Under the pieces are notes generated by a model. It searched no databases. It had not been told where the DNA came from and worked only from the letters and a program-made list of their open reading frames with translations. Both the position numbers and the translations under genes were made by a program. Below are positions 23,874-33,741 of a DNA stretch of 64,000 nucleotides, in pieces. The DNA is taken from assembly GCF_002575655.3 (NCBI RefSeq), contig NC_053039.3, positions 47,183,290 through 47,247,289 of the forward strand. Direction: 5' to 3'. Numbering within the stretch: position 1 is the stretch's first letter; each line of letters begins with the position of its first letter. Source of the stretch: Aegilops tauschii subsp. strangulata. Taxonomy: Eukaryota > Streptophyta > Magnoliopsida > Poales > Poaceae.

Positions 23874-23903
23874 ATTTTTTTGAAATTACTGCGTTCCCCA
23901 ACA

Positions 23904-25467
23904 AAAACATGATAATTTTTAGTCCACGGGTATATGGGCCCATGGTGGGCTAGGACGGAAATTATGGCCCATGGGAAGGAGAATTCCCTACATCATATGA
24001 AGGCTTTCCATTGGACTTGGGTTTCATTGCCTTCATCTTTGACCTTTTTTTACTTTTTGACCGAGGTGGACTGCTTGGGCCCATGAAATCTTGCTTGAAC
24101 TTCTATTGACCATATTTGACTTGTGTTGACCGTCCATGTGGATGCCATGTAGGACTCAAGCGGGGCCCGAGTATAATTTAGCTATTCCCTCAACACACCC
24201 ATCTTCAAATTATATAGTCTAGGCACCAAAAACTATCAAATTATTCGATCAAATGGTAGGCATAGCCCACATGATAGTATAATGTCATTAATACTAAATT
24301 TTGCATCATATAACAAGTAATGATGCCATTTTCACTTGTTATTTTACTTGTTTTGATCATATCTTATCAAGTATCCATTGTTTTAGTAGAATTACACTGG
24401 TCAGGCACTGCAATTACAGAAAAAAATTGTTAGGAAGTTTCAAAATATTCCAAAAAACATAAAAGTAATATGAAATACTGGCACAAGGTGGTGTCCTTGA
24501 AGGATAAGGGGGTTGCTAATTGGAGCATTTGGGTTGGTGGCATGAGGTGCCCATGTCGTGCAGCTCGCATAGGAGTTTGCCTTGGCTGCCATTTTTTACA
24601 ATACGATCTCCCAACTCTCATGACATATCTTGATTTTTGACCGCAATGTTTGAGACAAAGCTCGAACGAAAGATCCTCATGGGAAGGCTGGAATCTTCCT
24701 CCTCCACCAGTTCTGTGTGGGTGGGGTGGGAGGCATTTGGTGTAACTATTATTGTCATCACTAAGACACTGAAGGGAGTGTCAGTGCCATCTACACAATT
24801 GTCTCCCTCGACTCCATTGACCAGTGTCGTGCAATCTTTGTACCCATACCCATTCAGAGTGTTGCTTCTTTTATACTAATTGATTGATACTTTACATGTG
24901 TTTTATTGGTGGGCTATATATTTGTCTATTCAAACCATGAACAAAATCATTATGCCCTAGCTGATAATTTTGTGTGTGGATTATGCATAGTTCATGTAGT
25001 CCTCAGAAACATGGGAGGACCCTAATTGACCCGCTTCATCAATTTGCAATTAATTACAGGTTGCTTTAACCCCTTGTGCTGTAATTCCTAATGATATTGT
25101 TACATCACTTGTATGTCATTACAACATATTTGGGCTTTGATGAGAGCACTATATCTTGAAGAGTTGAGGAGGGATGGCCGGAGTGGTAAGAGTTTGTTTT
25201 CCAAATCTTCCATTCATGTCATAAGGGGAAGATGAGGACCCTAGAACATAAAACTGTGATTAGATTTTACCTTATTATCTCCCATATAAGTTGGGTATGC
25301 TATTTTGGAGGTATAATCGTAGAGGTAAATATAATTGTAGACATGTGTATCGTGGTATGATAAGCTTTGCCTCCACCCACGCAAAAGCAAACGAATCATG
25401 TATGGAAATCAAACAAGTATGAAATCCATTAATTAGACATGTATTCCTACACCCTCGAGAACACTTG
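23904..25467. other. Unassigned intergenic DNA
   Basis: AT-rich sequence into which B is inserted. I find no protein-like frame longer than about 80 codons, no RNA gene and no clear repeat ends. Confidence 0.5.
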
Positions 25468-25556
25468 TACTCCCTCTGTAAAGAAATATAAGAGTGTTTA
25501 GTTCACTCATTAAAGTAGTGATCTAAACACTCATATATTTCTTTACGGAGGGAGTA
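25468..25556. mobile_element. Stowaway-type MITE (85 bp) with TA duplication
   Basis: TA-CTCCCTCTGTAAAGAAATA at the left and TATTTCTTTACGGAGGGAG-TA at the right form terminal inverted repeats of about 32 bp with a few mismatches. The element is almost entirely palindromic. Stowaway MITEs are non-autonomous Tc1/mariner derivatives that duplicate TA. Confidence 0.95.
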
Positions 25557-26282
25557 TTTCCTAAGTGCACTTTCTAGCTTGTTATTGAGTTGATCTTGAG
25601 TGCTAGCATATCTTTGATCGTTATTTATTTATTTGCAACTCTGCCTCAAGCAAAATAGTACTCATACAGTCTGAGCAATTGCAGTTCATTCCAAGCTATT
25701 TCTACACACCAATCCCCCCCCCCTCCTCAATGTGTTCAACGCTCATTGAAAAGACAAATGTACATCCTATACTTGTGGGTATCACTCATCTACGCGGAGA
25801 CGACACCTCCATGTCGTCATCGCATTAATTTGTTGAGTAGTCGTATGCTATCTAATCTGACTCTCGAGTTAAGCTCTTCCTATGCTCACCAATGTGTGGG
25901 CGTCCTTTGATTCTGGATGAGGATAGGAGGTCCCCCTTGGCCACAGAGTTCGGCGACGGTACGACAATTGCACTAACATTGTCGTAGGCGATGAAGGCTT
26001 GTTCCCCTCTCCATGAACCAACCACTTTATCTTAAAACGACATTGTTTCTCCTCCTTTGTACCAGCGAGGTCATCGGCGAAGCTGCGCCTTTCTTCTTTT
26101 TGCTCGTTCATGTTAATGGACTGTAAGTTATATCTTTCACGGATTGAGGTTTAAAGAATTTACAGTTAGTGCTAGCAGTAATGCTCTATGTCCAAAGAGA
26201 GGTATATTGAGTTCAAGTAATGCTAGACACACGGGCTGATGAATGCGGATTCAACGGTCTCTGATTAGCTCGCATAGTTCGA
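25557..26282. other. Unassigned intergenic DNA
   Basis: No convincing gene. A frame of about 80 codons at 25869-26111 (-) has no recognisable domain and is judged spurious. Confidence 0.45.
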
Positions 26283-26372
26283 TTGGAGATTAAGGGGGAA
26301 GCAAGGCCCACCCCCGTGAAATTGGGGGGGGAGGGTTGAGGGGGAGGTTAATTAGTGTGAAGATCCCTGTAA
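26283..26372 (+). repeat. Left arm of a long inverted repeat around the lipase gene
   Basis: TTGGAGATTAAGGGGG..., then CCCCGTGAAATT, a G-rich run and GGGGGAGGTTAATTAGTGT recur as the reverse complement at 30016-30121. The arms are imperfect and include variable G/C homopolymers. They are 3.8 kb apart end to end and enclose the lipase gene. Confidence 0.55.
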
Positions 26373-26488
26373 TCCACCCATGATTGTCCGTTTGTCACTG
26401 AACTTGAAAATCATGATTCTCAAAAAAAACTTGAAAACCGTGCAGCTTGGTCGCTGAACTTGGTAAATAAAATAACAAGGAAAAATTT

Positions 26489-27294
26489 AACGCCCACACG
26501 TGTACCATCTTGCACATCGCTCACACGCCTCCATTACCACTCATTTTGCCACATGTGAACAAATGACATCAGCAGGAATCTTTCTGGTTTTCGGCTTAAA
26601 AATGTTTTATCTTCTAATTAAAAAATCGAATTAAAAATACGTTTTTACCATTAAATCCGTCTCGACAAGATATTCAAAACTAGACCCCATGTTGATATGT
26701 TTCGACGAATTTTTTTTCCTCAAAAGTCGCCATGATGTTTACACTATAGTTGCCACAGTGCTTAAAGTAAAGTTGCCATGTGGCAATTTTAGTTTGTAGA
26801 GCATGGCAATTTTTAGTATTTTGATGATGGAAACTCCAGTACTTTGACCATGAAAATTAATTTTTATATGAACCATGGCAATTTTAAGTGCATGTATCAT
26901 GGCAATTTTAGTTTATGGTTCATGGCAAGTCTAGTTTCTTAATTTCTCATTTTATAGATATCAAAATTTACTTTCAAATGTAAAAAAATAGCTAAAACAT
27001 ATCATGGCAACTTCAGTGTAAACACCATGTCAATTCAAGTGCAATATACATGGCAACTTTTAACCAAAAAAAATCGTCAAACTATATTAATATGAGATAT
27101 AGTTTCGAAGATCTTGTCGCAAGGGATTTAATGGTGAAAACGGATCTTCAACCGGATTTTTCATTTAAGAGATAAAACATTTAAAAACTGAAAATCCAAA
27201 AAAATTCTCACATGCGTGCATACGGTGACGTGGCGCAGCCTGTGTGTTATAAAGCATGTGGGCGGGTTTCGCTCCCACCACACGTGTGGGCGTT
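26489..27294. mobile_element. Mutator-like inverted-repeat element (about 806 bp), no autonomous gene
   Basis: The outer ends are mirror images: AACGCCCACACGTGT at 26489 and ACACGTGTGGGCGTT ending at 27294. The arms continue inward for roughly 200 bp, with landmarks such as ATGTTTTATCT...CCATTAAATCC and its complement GGATTTAATGG...AGATAAAACAT. Between them are loose repeats of CATGGCAA(T/C)TTT. I could not find a matching 9 bp target duplication, so the Mutator assignment rests on long terminal inverted repeats only. The right end lies about 330 bp upstream of the lipase ATG. Confidence 0.6.
26725..27060 (+). repeat. Degenerate CATGGCAATTTT repeats
   Basis: The words ATGGCAATTTT, CATGGCAACTT and GTTGCCATG recur every 25-40 bp in both orientations inside the inverted-repeat element. 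Confidence 0.6.
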
Positions 27295-27520
27295 ACCGTT
27301 GTCCAAACAACAAATATGCCAAGTGGTATGATGCTACATGGCGTAGGAGTGCAAACCATAGGAAGCTTCCCCTCTGCGTTTCGTCCATTTTTTTTTGTGA
27401 CCTTCTCATCGCCGGCCGTCTTCTTTCTGGGCCGTCGTTCCGTTGACCTCGGGACCAAGTGGATCGAGCGACGACTCACCCCGCGGGTAGGTGATCACCA
27501 CTGGCCACCTAGTATATGCC

Positions 27521-27528
27521 TATATCTA
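27521..27528 (+). promoter_or_regulatory. Possible TATA box of the lipase gene
   Basis: TATATCTA lies about 95 bp upstream of the ATG. It is the best TATA-like match in the proximal promoter. This is an assignment by position only. Confidence 0.35.
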
Positions 27529-27622
27529 CTTCCGTACCACGACCATGCACAGGCAGAGCTGCGAATGCAATACAACTCAACACGGCCGATCTTGAGCGCC
27601 GGCGAGCGAGCTCTGCCCGTAG

Positions 27623-28966
27623 ATGTCGATCTTCAAGCGCCTCCTCCAGTTCAGTGTCATCTCTGTTGCCATAGCTGTTGCCGTGCAGCCTCTGACGTCC
27701 TCGCTGCCGCCTCCGGTCGACCCTCACGCTAAGCTCGCCCGTGGCGGCGGGTGGGATGCGGCGCTCCTCGACCCGCTCGACGCCGGCCTCCGCGCGGAGA
27801 TACTCAGGTACGGCGACCTCGCGCAGGCCACCTACGACGCCTTCGACGGCCGCCACTGGTCCAAGAACTGCGGCACCTGCCTCCACGGCCTCCGTCGCAT
27901 GCTCCCGGCTCTCGGGCTCGCCGGCCACGGGTACGTCGCCACCGCGTTCATCTACACAACCTGCGACGTCGATATCCCCCGGTGGCTCATGGCGCGGCTC
28001 CACGCCGACGCCTGGGACGACCACGCCAACTGGGCCGGGTACGTCGCGGTCGCCGGCGCCGAGGAGGCCAGCCGCGTCGGGCACCGGGACGTCGTCGTCG
28101 TGTGGCGCGGCACGATGGCCGCGGAGGAGTGGTTCATGGACCTGAGGACGGGCCTCGTGCCGTTCCACGCCGCCGACGGCGACGGCGCCATGGTGGCCGA
28201 GGGGTTCCATACCTTGTACACGTCCAGCAACGCCGGGAACAAGTACGGCGCGCGCAGCGCACGTGATCAGGTCGCCGACGAGCTCAAGCGGCTGGTGGAC
28301 CACTTCGGGAAGCGCGGCGAGGAGGTCCACGTCACCTTCACAGGGCACAGCCTCGGCGGCGCGCTGGCCCTGCTCTCCGCCAGGGACGCCGCGGCCGCGC
28401 ACCCGGACGTCCCCGTCCGCGCCGTCACCTTCTCCGCGCCGCGCGTCGGCAACAGGGCCTTCTGCGACGGCCTCACGTCGCGCAACGTCAGCGTCCTGCG
28501 CGTCGTCGTCAAGACCGACCTCGTGCCGACCGTCCCCCGGACGGCGCTCGAGGCCTCCGTCTCCGGGGTGCTGGGCGGCCTGTGGGCGCTGGCTGGACTC
28601 CGGCAGGCGTTCGAGTACGTGCACGTCGGCCACGAGCTCGCGCTGAACGTCTCCAAGTCGCCGCACCTCAAGGACTCTCACGACCCGGTGGGCTCCCACA
28701 ACCTGGAGCTGTGCCTGCACCTGCTGGACGGCCACGAGAGCGCCGCCGGCGCGTTCCGGCGGGAGGACGGTGCGCCGCGGCGTGACGTCGCGCTGGTGAA
28801 CAAGCGTTCGGCGATGCTGCGCGACACGGAGGGCATTCCGGAGAAGTGGAGCCAGACGGCGAACAAGGGGCTCGAACGCGACGGGTCCGGCCGGTGGGTG
28901 CTGCCGGCGCGGGAGCGCGACGACATGCCGGCGAACGACGTGCTGCCGCTGTCGGAGCTGGACTAA
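27623..28966 (+). CDS. Class-3 lipase, phospholipase A1-II-like, intronless
   Basis: An intact 447-residue alpha/beta-hydrolase. The nucleophile elbow is GHSLGG with Ser243; Asp299 (VKTDLVPTVP) and His359 (VGSHNLELCL) complete the expected triad. The N-terminal block LLDPLDAGLRAEILRYGDLAQATYDAF and the motifs NWAGYVAV and VVVWRGT are typical of plant phospholipase A1-II/DAD1-like acylhydrolases, which release fatty acids from sn-1 of membrane glycerolipids. Most family members lack a targeting peptide, whereas here residues 1-25 are hydrophobic (ISVAIAVAV) and could be a signal peptide or anchor. Codon use is strongly G/C-ending, as for an expressed grass gene. The ATG at 27623 is the first in the open frame. 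A truncated paralogue lies at 55974. Substrate is inferred from family only. Confidence 0.93.
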   Translation: MSIFKRLLQFSVISVAIAVAVQPLTSSLPPPVDPHAKLARGGGWDAALLDPLDAGLRAEILRYGDLAQATYDAFDGRHWSKNCGTCLHGLRRMLPALGLAGHGYVATAFIYTTCDVDIPRWLMARLHADAWDDHANWAGYVAVAGAEEASRVGHRDVVVVWRGTMAAEEWFMDLRTGLVPFHAADGDGAMVAEGFHTLYTSSNAGNKYGARSARDQVADELKRLVDHFGKRGEEVHVTFTGHSLGGALALLSARDAAAAHPDVPVRAVTFSAPRVGNRAFCDGLTSRNVSVLRVVVKTDLVPTVPRTALEASVSGVLGGLWALAGLRQAFEYVHVGHELALNVSKSPHLKDSHDPVGSHNLELCLHLLDGHESAAGAFRREDGAPRRDVALVNKRSAMLRDTEGIPEKWSQTANKGLERDGSGRWVLPARERDDMPANDVLPLSELD

Positions 28967-30015
28967 CGCGTCGGATGATCTGCCTGTGTGTGCTACTATG
29001 CCCAGAACCCTTTTCACTTCATGTCTTTACTACTGTGCCAATTTGCTTAGTGTGATCATGTGTAAGTAAGTTATTAGTTTGTTCGTAATTATGGTAAAAC
29101 AATTATTTACTCTAAAAAACTAGAATTGCAATGGTTAGCATTAGTGAATCCACTGTTTTGATCATAATTAGAAAAACTGCAATTTAATCGATACACATTT
29201 ATGGAGAGATGCCACTAGCGAAACTATGTGTAATCCCTATTACTTTCAATCTCGATCAACGTTCTTTTAATTTCATTTACAATCTGAATTTTAGTTACTT
29301 TTGTTGCAATTACTAAAGCATCGTATCATCCTAGTGCAAGAAGTAGGGGGATAGCATGGGGCATGGGTAAGACATGTTCAAGGGGGTTGTAAGTCTGGCC
29401 TTTAAGGTCAATAGCTTGGCAATGAGCAAGGTCCTTCAGGATGTTGTCGTAAGTAGCCTCTTAAACAATGTCGGTAGTGAACTTTATCGCGAAGAAGCAA
29501 AAGTACCGGCAATAAAGACAAAGGCATACGATTAGCAACAAGCATTGCAACTCAAGTGTGGATGATGCATGGCGTTTTAAAATGTTTGAGGTGATCCAAA
29601 ACTAAGCTAGACATTTTTAAATGGAGGTGGAAATCCAAAGTGCAAAAGGATCCCAAGTGAAACCCCATCTCCATAGTAAGATTGTAATTGACTTACTCAG
29701 TCAATATGTTAGAGTTGTTTAAAAATGCAAGTAAATGTCATATTCAGATTCTTCATATTTTTCTGATGAAAATGCATATATTATTTACATGAATTCGAGT
29801 TAGGATGAAAAGGTTATGATTTATGCAAATTTAAAGGGCTTTTATGCAAAATAGTTAGTGCAGAAACTATAAAGTGCTCAAATAAGGAAGGTTATTATGA
29901 CGAAAATTAGCATGATTTTCACCTAGGTGTTTTCCAATCAATTCCCAAAATATCCTTCTTTTTGAGAACCTGGGTGAAACAATAATTCTAGATCTACAGA
30001 CCCTAATAGACATTT
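28967..30015. other. 3' flank of the lipase gene, no other gene seen
   Basis: The first ~100 bp after the stop align with sequence after the paralogue (CTGTGTGTGCTACTA, TTGCTTAGTGTGAT), so the duplication included 3' UTR. The rest is AT-rich with no coding signal. Confidence 0.55.
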
Positions 30016-30121
30016 TACAGATCCTCTACACTAGACACTAGTTATCTCCTCCCCCATGAATTTCACGGGGACGCCCCCCTCCCCCCCCCCCCCACCCCCC
30101 CCCAACCCCCCTAATCTCCAA
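30016..30121 (-). repeat. Right arm of the inverted repeat around the lipase gene
   Basis: Read on the minus strand it starts TTGGAGATTAGGGGGG and continues CCCCGTGAAATT, GGGGGAGG and TAACTAGTGT, matching 26283-26372. It contains long C homopolymers (about 30080-30110) that may vary between assemblies. Confidence 0.55.
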
Positions 30122-30483
30122 CTAAAAAATGTCACGTACCATTACTTCGTAGAATGCGTAAAACTTTCTGTGGCTCTATTATTTAGAAATAAGGGATAAA
30201 ACTGATGCAAAATAGACTCATCAACGACCTTGAAAGTTTCGGGCTATCTATAACAGTGAGACATCAATAAATTTGAGGACCTCTCTCATAGATTTTGGTT
30301 ATGTTTGTGGGAGCATTTTTTGTGTGCGTATGTGCAGTTAATTCCCATGATACCTTCAAGGTGCACCCCCAGTTAGTAGTGCAGTTGATTAAGGGCATAT
30401 ATGCTCTTTCAACGGTCTTTGCACATCACCACTTTACCTCATACCTCATGACAGGCGGCAAACGCCCCCTCCTCCTTTGCATA

Positions 30484-30488
30484 GGCGG
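30484..30488 (+). repeat. Target-site duplication GGCGG, left copy
   Basis: GGCGG precedes the LTR start at 30489 and follows the LTR end at 32996-33000. Confidence 0.92.
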
Positions 30489-30648
30489 TGTTGAGTATCG
30501 TGATTATTAGGAAAGCTAGGATAGCGAAGGATATTATTCTACCTTGCCTTGTACTTCAAATAGATCATGTACTCCTATATATATATGCCCACGAGGCTTA
30601 AGCAATACATAACAACTATTCCATCAATCTCTCTCTCCCTTTCTAACA
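30489..30648 (+). repeat. 5' LTR of the short-LTR retroelement (160 bp)
   Basis: TGTTGAGTATCG...CTTTCTAACA. It contains TATATATATG, a plausible TATA box. It differs from the right copy by a few substitutions and small indels. Confidence 0.93.
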
Positions 30649-30659
30649 TGGTATCAGCC
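30649..30659 (+). other. Primer binding site of the short-LTR retroelement
   Basis: TGGTATCAGCC directly follows the LTR end. TGGTATCAG is the standard complement of initiator tRNA-Met used by plant Copia elements. Confidence 0.85.
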
Positions 30660-31532
30660 TAATCACGATTCAAACCCTAGCCGCTGCCGCTTCCGCACCT
30701 GCGCGCCGCCCCCGGGACAGTCGGCCTCCATGACCGCCGCCGGGGGCCGCGCTGCCCGTACCTAGGGTTCGTCCGCCGGCCGTGTTGGTCGGCTGCCCTA
30801 GAGAGTCTTTTTCCCGAGCCCTTGCTCTGGGTTTTTTCGCTCTCTCGCCGGTCGTTTTGATCGGCGTTTTTCTTTTTGGTTTTACGATCTAATCTTGATC
30901 GGTTTGCGTCGCCCACCGCCGCCGTCGACCCCCGTGCGCCTCTACTCCAACCCCACCGTCGACCAGTCCGCGCGCCGGTTCACCCGTCGCCATGCGTCGG
31001 CCGTCACCGCACTGCTCTGACCAGGACACCTGCGTCGCCCCGATCCGGCGACCTCGCGCCATGCGACGGCCAATCATAGCCGTCGCTCGCGCGCCGGCCC
31101 GCCCATCGATCCACGTCACCCGCCTCCGTCGTGTCTGCCCGGCGGTCTACCTCACCGGCCTCGTCCTCGACTGCATCAGACTCGTCGGCTACCTCAGCTC
31201 GGGCCCCGCTGCTACGTTGGTCGCTCGGGCCTCGCTGCCCGGGCGCCGGCGCTGTTTTGGCAGCCCGGGTGCCGGTGCTGACAAGCTCGTCCGCATGACG
31301 TCCCACGCGGTCCGTCGTCGCTGGCCTCATCCCGGACTCCGCCGCCACCACTCCTCCACCGAGCGGCGTCCTCGACCTCGCGCGCGAATGGCTTGATCAC
31401 CCGCTCGCCGCCGCGATCCGCCTCCTCTAGGCCGCGCGACCGACCTGGCCCGTTGGTGACGCGTGCCTCCGCAGGTCCCGTGAAGATCGTCCTGAGTATC
31501 GCGCGCCTCTCCGCCGATCGAGCACCGGGCTG

Positions 31533-31830
31533 CCGCTGCTTCGCCCCGTCGGGCCGCAGCGCCGCCGCCCCGTGGTTCTTCTCGCGCCTGCATCGACTCA
31601 TGCGTCACCGCTGCGTCGCCCCTTCGGGCAGTAATGCCGCGATACGCGGTCCCCGCAGCCGCCCCGAGGCCGTCCCCGCGGCTGCACCGACTCGTGAACC
31701 GCAGTTGCGTCGCCCCTTCGGACCGCAGCGTCGCGGCCCGCGGTCCCCGCCGCCGCCCTGAGGTCTTCCCGCCGTCGCCCCGACCTGCCTGCCGCCGCTG
31801 CGTCACCCCTTCGGGTCGTAGCGGCGCGGC
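31533..31830 (+). repeat. Tandem ~95 bp G/C-rich repeats inside the short-LTR element
   Basis: The word CTGCGTC(G/A)CCCCTTCGG and its variants recur near 31533, 31610, 31705 and 31799. In between are CGCGGTCCCCGC-type stretches. Spacing is close to 95 bp for the last copies. Confidence 0.75.
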
Positions 31831-32255
31831 CCGCGGTCCACTCCGCCATCACCGCGCGTCGACCTCCCGTGGTATGCGCCGCGCCGTCTCCCTTGGCGTG
31901 GAAAAGCCACCGTCCGCGCCGGTCTTCGTCACGCTGTCAGGGTTCTTCGCCTCCTTCAAGCACCGCCGCCGCACTCCTAACCTAGCTGCCGCCGCCGTCA
32001 GGCCGCCACCGCCACTCTTCTTTGACCGCCGCCACCGCTACCTTCGTAGCCGCCGCCGCCCGTCCACCCCCTTCGTCTTCGTCCAAGCACCAGCCCGTTG
32101 CCAGCGTCGCCGTCATCTACCCCGACCACTTCGTCTACTCCGACCACCGTTGGTGACATCGGCCCCGCCCGATGGACGCCGCAATCGTCGTCGAGTTCTT
32201 CTCTGCTGGCCCCTCCGACTTCTCTGACATGGCGTACAGCTCGTGCAGGTCCCTC

Positions 32256-32435
32256 GTCTACGCATGCCCGGTGCTGGCAACACCGATGCGTGCCTTCATC
32301 CACGACGTGTCCCCGGGCCTCGCAAGCCTGGTCGGCACTTCGTCAACTTCGTCTTCGTCCGTCTATGCATGCCCGGTGCTGGCAACACCGGTGCGTGCCT
32401 TCGTCCACGATGTGTCCCCGGGCTTGGCAAACCCG
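32256..32435 (+). repeat. 109 bp tandem duplication inside the short-LTR element
   Basis: GCATGCCCGGTGCTGGCAAC with the following GTGCGTGCCTTC-type and GTGTCCCCGGGC motifs occurs twice, near 32263 and 32372. In one frame (32172-32825) both copies read as similar peptide blocks (CPVLATP), but no known domain is seen. Confidence 0.8.
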
Positions 32436-32736
32436 CTGCGATGCGTCGTCAACAACATTTTCTTCCCGGCACACCCCTACTTCGACACCACTGCGCCCAT
32501 GCTAACTCGGCGCCCCCTTGCGCCCGCGGCTCCACGGCGACTTCCTCGACACCGGCCACCCCGACTCGACATCGACCACGGCATTCTTCGCACGGCTACC
32601 TCGACCACGACTCCACCACCCACGCTCTTGGCTACATCGAAAAAGGCACAAAAGGCTACCGCCTGCTTGAGCAACCTCGTTGGTTTCCACTCCAGCCATG
32701 ACTCCGCGATGTGTCGACCGTTACGACTGTGTGTGC

Positions 32737-32765
32737 GGGGGGGGGGGGGGGGGGGGGGGGGGGGG
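32737..32765 (+). repeat. Run of 29 G
   Basis: An uninterrupted poly-G tract close to the 3' end of the internal region. Its length is likely unstable and possibly an assembly estimate. Confidence 0.9.
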
Positions 32766-32836
32766 TCCGTCGGCTTGACGTCGGATTCTTCTCCAGTCTC
32801 ACCGTCTGTGTCGTTACCGTTGTGACTGCGGGGGGA

Positions 32837-32995
32837 TGTTGAGTATCGTGATTATTAGAAAAGCTAGGATAGCGTAGGATATTATTCTACCTTGCCTTGT
32901 ACTCAAAGTAGATCATGTACTCCTATATATATGCCCACGAGGCTCAAGCAATACATAACAACTATTCCATCAATCCCTCTCTCTCCCTTCTAACA
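32837..32995 (+). repeat. 3' LTR of the short-LTR retroelement (159 bp)
   Basis: Starts TGTTGAGTATCGTG after GCGGGGGGA and ends CTTCTAACA, followed by the GGCGG duplicate. Confidence 0.93.
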
Positions 32996-33000
32996 GGCGG

Positions 33001-33319
33001 CATGATGATTAGCACGCCACTCTGAGCAGGTCTACGAGGATTGAAGAGCGGAGCGCACCCATCCCCCTTCCTTGCTTTGGCAGCCACACAAGCGGCACAC
33101 GCCTCTTCTCCCTTGGCGGCTACGACCTCCTGTGCATGGCGGCAACATGGACACTATCTGATGGGGAGGGCGGGATGTTGTGTCAGTTGTGATGGGAGAT
33201 GCCGATGGAGATATGACCAATTGAGCTTGCATGAGGAGATGGGGAGGACATGGCGATAGGGCGAGTGTGGCGGTGACATGGATGTGATAAGATGAAGAAA
33301 TGAGTGGTTTAGGGTTTTG
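33001..33319. other. Unassigned DNA between two retroelements
   Basis: No gene or repeat end is recognised. Without element C it would be contiguous with 55950 onward, the 5' side of the lipase pseudogene. Confidence 0.5.
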
Positions 33320-33324
33320 GGGGA
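33320..33324 (+). repeat. Target-site duplication GGGGA, left copy (element C)
   Basis: GGGGA immediately precedes the LTR start TGTTGTTGCAG and recurs at 55945-55949 after the other LTR. Confidence 0.9.
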
Positions 33325-33739
33325 TGTTGTTGCAGATTACCGGCGATCACGAAGGAGAGTCAGAGAGAGAGAGAGATGGAAGACTGAGACTTGCGCTGCG
33401 AACTGCCTCTACAGCTTTTCGGGGTTTCTGTTATTTAGCAAACTCTAATGTGAGCTGCTGGAAAAGAGGAGGAAATGGTCGCCCACGAACGAGCCTACAG
33501 ATCGCGCCATCCCACGATGCTCGTCGTGCTTGAACCCTACATGCTCGCCACAACCTGCGTGATCCATGCCATCCCATGGTGCTGCATCGGGCGAGCTACA
33601 AAGTCGCTAACTACTTAACTGAAAAACTACTGCATATGTACGTGCACACACACACGCTGACAGACTGAACTTTATTCAGCTAACTAACTGAACTAACTGA
33701 AACTTTCTGAACTTTGTTGGTGCAGCTGATTATCTGACA
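33325..33739 (-). repeat. 3' LTR of element C (415 bp)
   Basis: Plus-strand ends TGTTGTTGCAGATTACC and GATTATCTGACA. It includes a GA microsatellite and CA repeats that differ in length from the other copy. Confidence 0.93.
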
Positions 33740-33741
33740 AA

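Larger units (their letters stand above)
6913..23903 (+). mobile_element. Element B: older Copia retrotransposon, right part only, split by element G
   Basis: Two pieces, 6913-7952 and 20356-23903, join across G at the duplicated AAATG to give one continuous plus-strand Copia pol and 3' LTR. The left part of B lies beyond A, outside the window. Its protein is related to A and D but clearly diverged, and stops and indels accumulate towards RT and RNase H. Its LTR also differs from the young Angela LTRs. B is the oldest retroelement in this part of the window, and both A and G inserted into it. Confidence 0.88.
21777..23903 (+). repeat. 3' LTR of element B (about 2127 bp) with internal duplication
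   Basis: The polypurine tract AAGTGGGAGAC precedes a degenerate LTR start (TAAAGGAAATATGCCC, where TGTTGG is expected). The LTR ends TTCCCCAACA at 23903. It aligns with the Angela-type LTRs in its first half but is diverged and longer, because its 3' third is tandemly duplicated. Sequence after 23903 is not LTR-like. Confidence 0.85.
30489..32995 (+). mobile_element. Short-LTR retroelement without gag-pol (2.5 kb, non-autonomous)
   Basis: Two near-identical ~160 bp LTRs (TGTTGAGTATCGTG...TTCTAACA), a GGCGG target duplication, a primer binding site right after the left LTR, and a purine-rich CTGCGGGGGGA before the right LTR. The 2.2 kb interior is very G/C-rich and contains no gag, protease, RT or integrase motif. 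This is the structure of a non-autonomous TRIM/LARD-like element that must be moved by enzymes of another element. Orientation is set by the primer site. Confidence 0.9.

Noticed and set aside
25170..25260. tRNA-Ser/Leu-like start (GGATGGCCGGAGTGGTAAG)
   Set aside because: No acceptor-stem pairing, no T-arm GTTCRA box and no recognisable anticodon arm downstream.
27509..29017. 502-codon minus-strand ORF opposite the lipase gene
   Set aside because: Antisense shadow of a G/C3-rich gene; composition (Arg/Val/Gly/Pro/His) reflects the complementary codons.
30880..32230. Several 100-200-codon ORFs in the short-LTR element
   Set aside because: Overlapping frames on both strands of very G/C-rich repeats. 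No gag or pol motif and no conserved domain visible.
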